From Delphinapterus leucas (lineage: Eukaryota; Chordata; Mammalia; Artiodactyla; Monodontidae), in the NCBI RefSeq assembly GCF_002288925.2, contig NW_022098000.1, forward strand, positions 21,551,205 through 21,615,204: DNA of 64,000 bases, given 5' to 3'. The notes under the pieces are model-generated. The model worked only from the letters and a program-made list of their open reading frames with translations. It had not been told where the DNA came from and searched no databases. This document shows, in pieces, positions 59,205-64,000 of this stretch; within the stretch, counting starts at the first letter, position 1, and each line of letters begins with the position of its first letter. The position numbers and the translations under genes were made by a program.

Positions 59205-60180
59205 TAAAACAATGATAAATTGGACTGCATCAAAATTTAAAACTTTTGCTCTATGGAAAGACTCCACCAGAAGCATGAAAAGACAAGTTACAGATGGGAG
59301 AAAACATTTGCAAACCACAAATGTGACCAAGGACTAGCATCTAGAATATATAGAGAACTCTCAAACTCAAGAGTAAAAACTAAATACTCCAACTAGAAAA
59401 TGGGCAAAAGACATGAATAGACATTTCACCAAATGGTGGCAAATAAGCACATGAAAAGGTGTTTCATTGGCCCTTAGGGAAATGTAAGTTAAAACCACAA
59501 CATGCTATCACTACACTAAAATATAAAAGACCGACAACACCAAATGCTGGCGAAGATGCAGAGAAATGGAATCACTCATATACATTGCTGTTAGGAATGT
59601 AAAAATGGTTCAGCCCCTCTGGAAAAATAGTTCAGCATTTCCTTGAAAAACTAAACATGCACTAACCATATAACCCAACAATTCCACTCCTGGACATTTA
59701 TCCCAGAGAAATGACAATGCATGTTTACACAAAAGTATGTACATATTAATGTTTATAGCAGTTTATTCCTAATAGTCAAAACCTGAAAACAATCCAGATG
59801 GTTAAACAAACTGTGGTACATCCACACCCTGAAGCACTACTCAGCAATAAAAAGGAACTAAATACTGATACCTGCAACAGCCTGGCTGAATCTCCAGAGA
59901 ATTATGCTGAGTGGAAAAAAAAAGCTAATCCCCAAAGGTTACATATTGTATGATTACATGTATATCATATCCTTGAAATGACAAAGTTATTGAAATAGAG
60001 AATAGATGAGTGGTTGCCAAGAGGTTAAGGAGGGGGTTGGAGTGGGTGGGGAGGTGGGTGTGGTTATAAAAGGCCAACAAGAAGGAAGGATCCTGGTAGT
60101 GATGGAAATGTTCCAGATCTTGCATGTATCAATGTCAATAAGGTGGTTGTGATATTGTATAACCGTTTTGGAAGATGTTA
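59205..60180 (+). mobile_element. 5'-truncated L1, ORF2 end and 3' UTR
   Basis: Recognisable from attggactgcatcaaaattt through ccgacaacaccaaatgctgg and aaactgtggtacatccacac to the 3' untranslated end near gatattgtataaccg. ORF2 is broken. No clear duplication is found. Confidence 0.85.
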
Positions 60181-60254
60181 CCATGGGGTAACATAAAGAG
60201 TATAAGGAATCTCTCTGTATTATTTCTTACAACCCATGTATATATAAAAAGCTT

Positions 60255-60400
60255 AACAAAACCATGCCTGGTTTGCAGCCCATACCTGGTAAATTACAAT
60301 ATCGGGAGATGGGAGCCAGGCATCAGTAGTTTTGAAAGATGCCCAGGTGATTCCAATGGGCAGCAAATTTGGGGACCGCTGAATTAAGCATTTCAGAAGC
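60255..60400 (+). mobile_element. MER5 fragment
   Basis: The piece ending gcccaggtgattccaatggg, then cagcaaatttggggaccgct, matches the right half of MER5 elements. Confidence 0.55.
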
Positions 60401-60938
60401 CTCCAAGGAGACAATTTAAGATGAATGAAATAAAGTTTTCCTAAAGTTCTGTCTGTAGCGACATTTTTGCAAAAGGGAATGACACAGAAGCATCCTATTA
60501 CATTTTGACCACAGCCCCAGTCAATTTCAGGGAGAAGCCCTGACCGTTTCTTATTCACCTGGCAGGCTCCTAGCCTTGAAGCTTCACAAATTGAAAAATT
60601 CAGCCTAAAAGCCAGCATTATTAACCACTTTGCTAATTGGAATAATTTACCAATTTAAAAAAATGTATTTCATAAATAGTTCAATTTCTTCCTAACCGTC
60701 TTCATCCCCCAAATCTTTATTAAATCCAGCCTGAAAAGATGAGTTATACAAATGCTGCTAGATGTTCCAGAGCCTGCCCAAGGTGTTACAGGTGTGTGGT
60801 TGTTTTTAAATTAACTCTCCATCCACATCTGGTTTGAATTTCAGAAACTTTTAATATTCATTGCCTTTCTTTCCATGAAATTTGTTAGATATACCACTTA
60901 AACTTGCTCTAACAATTAGCCCCTTAGAATGAACTATA
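60401..60938. other. Unrecognised DNA
   Basis: No gene or named repeat. Confidence 0.35.
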
Positions 60939-60952
60939 AGAAGAAAGGAGAG

Positions 60953-61181
60953 GGGCTTCCCTGGTGGCGCAGTGGTTGAGAGTCCGCCTGCTAATGCAGG
61001 GGAGACGGGTTTCTTGCCCCAGTCCGGGAAGATCCCGCATGCCGCGGAGTGGCTAGGCTTGTGAGCCCTGGCCGCTGAGCCTGCGCGTCCGGAGCCTGCG
61101 CGTCCGGAGCCTGTGCTCCGCAACAGGAGAGGCCACGCCACAGCAGTGAGAGGCCCGCGTACCGCAAAAAAAAAAAAAAAA
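60953..61181 (+). mobile_element. CHR-type SINE, short form
   Basis: Plus-strand short form with A box tggcgcagtgg and an altered B-box region (gggtttcttgcc). It contains a 15-bp tandem duplication, cctgcgcgtccggag, at 61080-61094 and 61095-61109. A perfect 14-bp target-site duplication, agaagaaaggagag, lies at 60939-60952 and 61182-61195. Confidence 0.97.
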
Positions 61182-61195
61182 AGAAGAAAGGAGAG

Positions 61196-61593
61196 AGAAA
61201 GGGGCTGAATCTTTCTTTTCTTTAAATTTGGTCCCAATTTCACCTTTACAGTGAGTCCCGCTGCACTGCTGAGTGGATTTTCAGAATGTTTCTCCATTGC
61301 ATGTTTCCAAGTATTATTATGCCCTGTCTCTTGGGACCTTTTCTTTTAAATTAAAAACATTGTTTAAACGCATGATCAGAGCAACATTAACGTAATGAGA
61401 AAAGGCAGCCTTATCACACAAGATAATCTGCTTTTCCTCAAAGATGCCAGTTTTATTGCATTAAGGGTCGTTTGCTCAAAGAGATCTGAAGAAGACACAT
61501 GGATTAACTCTGTACATCAAGTCCTCTTTCTCACATGTTTGATTTTTACACTACAAGTACAGTAGTGGCTCCATGGAGGCCGTCAGAATAGGA
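61196..61593. other. Unrecognised DNA
   Basis: No gene or named repeat. Confidence 0.35.
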
Positions 61594-61604
61594 AAGATTG
61601 AGCT

Positions 61605-61842
61605 TTTTTTTTTTTTTAACACTGACAACACCAAATGCTGATGAGGATGTAGAGGAACAGGAATTTTTCTTTTTTATTTGGCTGCACCAGGTCTTAATTG
61701 CAGCAGGCGGATTCCTTAATTGTGGCATGCGAACTCTTAGTTGTGACATGCATGTGGGATCTAGTTCCCTGATCAGGGATCGAACTTGGGTCCCCTGCAT
61801 TGGAAGGCGGATTCTTAACCACTATGCCACTAAGGAAGTGCC
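61605..61842 (-). mobile_element. CHR-1-like SINE with candidate 3' transduction
   Basis: A SINE body (about 61679-61842) reads on the minus strand, followed by its own A-rich tail (61662-61678). Next comes a 44-bp piece of L1 antisense to the insertion (61618-61661, plus-strand ctgacaacaccaaatgctga) and a second poly-A (T run 61605-61617). One 11-bp duplication, aagattgagct, brackets the whole unit at 61594-61604 and 61843-61853. The L1 piece therefore arrived with the SINE. Confidence 0.85.
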
Positions 61843-61860
61843 AAGATTGAGCTATCTTTA

Positions 61861-62068
61861 TTTATTTATTTTTTCCGGTACGCGGGCCTCTCACTGTTGT
61901 GGCCTCTCCTGTTGCGGAGCACAGGCTCCGGATGCGCACAGGCTCAGTGGCAATGGCCCACGGGCCCAGCCGCTCTGCGGCATGTGGGATCTTCCTGGAC
62001 CGGGGCACGAACCCATGTCCCCTGCATCGGCAGGCGGACTCTCAACCACTGCGCCACCAGGGAAGCCC
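61861..62068 (-). mobile_element. CHR-type SINE, short form
   Basis: Minus-strand short form whose tRNA-like head ends with gcgccaccagggaagccct on the plus strand. It starts only 7 bp from the duplication of the previous SINE. The T-rich flanks make its own duplication ambiguous. Confidence 0.94.
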
Positions 62069-62479
62069 TAATATTTGTTTTTATTTTTTATTCTAAGAAA
62101 TCTTTTGGGGAAGATGAAGTTAGACAAGTATGCTAGCGAATGAATGTAAATCCATTTTACCATTCTTTTACTGCTAAGCAAAAGAGAAGAGTCAGGAGTC
62201 ATCCTCATCCAAAACAGAGGCTCTTCTGGGTTTAAGCACACACAGACACAGAGCGTTAAACTCAGTTAAGGACAACCAATGGAAAGCAAGATGCACACAA
62301 AGATTACCCCTCACCCCATGATGGCAAGTTTCCCCGCAGCAACATCTGGCGACTGCACAGTCCAGATTTAAATAGAAGACTCAGAAGCAGGAAACCATAC
62401 TCAGCCCAGCTCTTTATGAACACAGCTTGTTGCTAAACCAATTTATTCTGCTTCTAATTCACAATTCTCTAGCCCCAAC
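62069..62479. other. Unrecognised DNA
   Basis: No gene or named repeat. Confidence 0.35.
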
Positions 62480-62660
62480 CAAACACCCTCCTTTGGTTCT
62501 CAGAAGGCATGGAGCCCTTTCCCCACCGAAGGGCCTTTGCTCAGGCCATTCCTGCTACCCACAATGCGGTCCCCCTGACTCTTTGCCTCTCAGACTTCAG
62601 GTTTCAATTATAATACCTTTTGCCATCCCCCTCGAGAGTCAGTCTCTAACTCTCAGAGTC
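62480..62660 (+). mobile_element. L2 LINE fragment
   Basis: L2-like text: gaagggcctttgctcaggcc, attcctgctacccacaatgc, then cagacttcaggtttcaatta. Confidence 0.65.
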
Positions 62661-62698
62661 CTATTCTAACTCAGACTCCTTTTCCATGGCTTGACATC

Positions 62699-63061
62699 TG
62701 TTGGGCTGTATCCCACAGGCCTGCAAGTCTTGTAGTTGTCCAGCCTTGGGACGGCAGAGCCCAGAGACAGTGACAGAGACATCAATGGTTTATTGGACAT
62801 GGGGAATCCTACAAAGGGTCCTGGAGAAACTCCCCACTGCGTCCAGAGGACAGGACATGGCAACAGTCTTTGCTACTCAGGGGAGAAGGAGGCTACCATT
62901 TACAGGGGGGATTGACATCAGGTGGGCTCAGTTACCAGGGACTAATTCAGCCCTATAATTAAGAGGATTGAATAGTTATGTGAGGGAAGCAGGGCCTGGT
63001 CAAGCAGGGGATGCACAGAGAGCAGGAGAACAGCCATCTTGAAGGGCCTGACCATATAACA
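62699..63061 (-). mobile_element. Solo LTR-like element, TG...CA ends
   Basis: On the plus strand the block opens TGTTGGGCTG and closes ATATAACA; both strands therefore start TG and end CA. On the minus strand a polyadenylation signal AATAAA lies near 62790-62795, followed by about 90 bp to the end, a usual R/U5 size. No target-site duplication is clear and no retroviral genes adjoin. Family not named. Confidence 0.5.
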
Positions 63062-63364
63062 TGCAACAGTTTTGTGAAATTAATAAAGGCTTTCTCTGAA
63101 AAATTAATAAATGCTTCCTCTAGCTAAAAGAGTAGATACCATACCATTCCTTAAGACAATTTTAGTGACTAGTAAAAATCGACTACATTTTTAATTAAAC
63201 ACACCTACCCATATGATAACCAAACACAAAGATTATAGTGATTAGCTCAAGCCATTCATGATCTGAGACCACCTTCTAATGATGACATGCAGATTACTCA
63301 TTTAAGCAGGGGCCATGTTGATTGACCTGTGACCCAGACCTAACCACTCTTGTTTCACAGCTGT
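63062..63364. other. Unrecognised DNA
   Basis: Contains two close copies of aaattaataaa at about 63077-63113. No gene or named repeat. Confidence 0.35.
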
Positions 63365-63565
63365 TCCCTCCTCCAAATACTTCCACACATCTCTTCTCTG
63401 TCCCATTCACCCATTCAATAGGCATCTCTGCTGCCTTATGAATCTTATCAACCTCTTAAAGTAGATTTTAAACTCTTGGAGAGCAAGGACCACTTTTAAT
63501 AATAGCAAACACTACTGAGTATTTCCTCTGTGCCAGTCATGTTTTGTGCTTTCCTCTCTTAATAA
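63365..63565. mobile_element. Possible L2 then MIR fragments
   Basis: About 63365-63490 resembles an L2 3' part (cttggagagcaaggaccact). About 63490-63565 resembles reversed MIR (gagtatttcctctgtgccag). Confidence 0.45.
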
Positions 63566-63599
63566 AATATGCAGTGGAGCCATGATTGGAGCCCAGGCA

Positions 63600-63800
63600 G
63601 AATGATTGCAGAGCCTGCATGCACACTCTTTTCTATAACGTGAATCTGACACTTCTCAGCTGTGTGCATGACCTTTGGCAAGTTGCCTCAGTTTCCTCCT
63701 CTGTAAAATGGGGATGACACAGTATCTACCCCGGAGGGTTATTGGGAGGATTAAATGCTCAGAAGGTGGCTGGCCCACAATACTCATTAAATGTTAGTTA
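63600..63800 (+). mobile_element. MIR SINE
   Basis: Clear MIR order: gacctttggcaagttgcctc, agtttcctcctctgtaaaat, gggttattgggaggattaaa and the tail near cattaaatgttagttact. Confidence 0.88.
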
Positions 63801-64000
63801 CTATCATTATTGTTTATAGTAAAGTGCCAAATTCCAGGAAACCTCTCAGTCCCAGTAGCACGGAAAGTCCCGTGTTCCTGGCAAAAGTTCAAAATGAGTC
63901 CAGATGGCAGGGCTAGGACAGGGAGTCAGCGGTACCCTGTTCACTCTCCACTGCCTGTCTCTTTCAGAGCCCACCTTAAAATTCCCCCTTAGGTCCTGTA
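63801..64000. other. Unrecognised DNA to window end
   Basis: No gene or named repeat. Confidence 0.35.

Noticed and set aside
60851..61297. A minus-strand open frame of 148 codons
   Set aside because: Most of it is the reverse of the SINE at 60953-61181.
61598..62071. A plus-strand open frame of 157 codons
   Set aside because: It lies almost wholly across two minus-strand SINEs and a T run. The poly-phenylalanine start is the translated poly-T.
1..64000. CRISPR array, operon, toxin-antitoxin or other prokaryotic system
   Set aside because: The sequence is mammalian nuclear DNA; no spaced direct repeats or gene clusters of that kind occur.

Overview
This window is mammalian nuclear DNA, almost certainly from a cetacean. 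The main evidence is more than a dozen tRNA-derived SINEs of the CHR class, the SINE family shared by cetaceans, hippos and ruminants. They occur in two forms. One is a long form of about 300-330 bp ending in a tail of short A-rich units. The other is a shorter, cleaner form of about 200 bp with a simple A tail, which I read as younger and typical of whales and dolphins. An L1 3' untranslated region of cetartiodactyl type fits this. Species cannot be fixed from sequence alone.

No host protein-coding gene, rRNA or functional tRNA is recognisable. All long open frames are short or lie inside repeats. The window is therefore intergenic DNA or the inside of a very large intron. Nearly everything identifiable is a mobile-element relic. 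There are CHR SINEs, L1 fragments of several ages, ancient L2 and MIR pieces, MER5-type DNA-transposon fossils, MaLR (MLT1) solo LTRs and a few other LTR-like blocks. Simple repeats and tandem duplications lie between them.

Layout: 1-9 kb is mostly unrecognised single-copy-like DNA with one long SINE (597-925), one MLT1 LTR (about 3396-3859) and MIRs. 8.9-14 kb is SINE-rich and holds a clean nested insertion: an L1 inside a CHR SINE at 12092-14014. 14.4-20.3 kb holds a possible coding remnant, an MLT1 LTR, L2/MIR fossils and a near-perfect short palindrome (17268-17305). 21-30 kb is dominated by L1 pieces interrupted by SINEs. 32-37.3 kb contains an old unclassified repeat broken by two later insertions. 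One is a 5'-complete but 3'-truncated L1 (about 33175-36366), the other a solo LTR (36473-36935). 37-45 kb is largely L1 with several SINEs. 45-58 kb mixes single-copy-like DNA, MIR, MER5, LTRs, a purine-rich tract and a closely spaced inverted SINE pair (47671-48157). 58-64 kb contains an unexplained minus-strand open frame, an L1, SINEs (one apparently carrying a 3' transduction) and another LTR-like block.

No genes work together here in a pathway, and I found no convincing new biological system. The most informative items are insertion-mechanism relics: target-site duplications that fix each event, the L1-in-SINE nest, the candidate SINE-mediated transduction, and the two unexplained coding-like stretches on the minus strand. 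Repeat family names are from memory of consensus patterns and were not checked against a repeat library.
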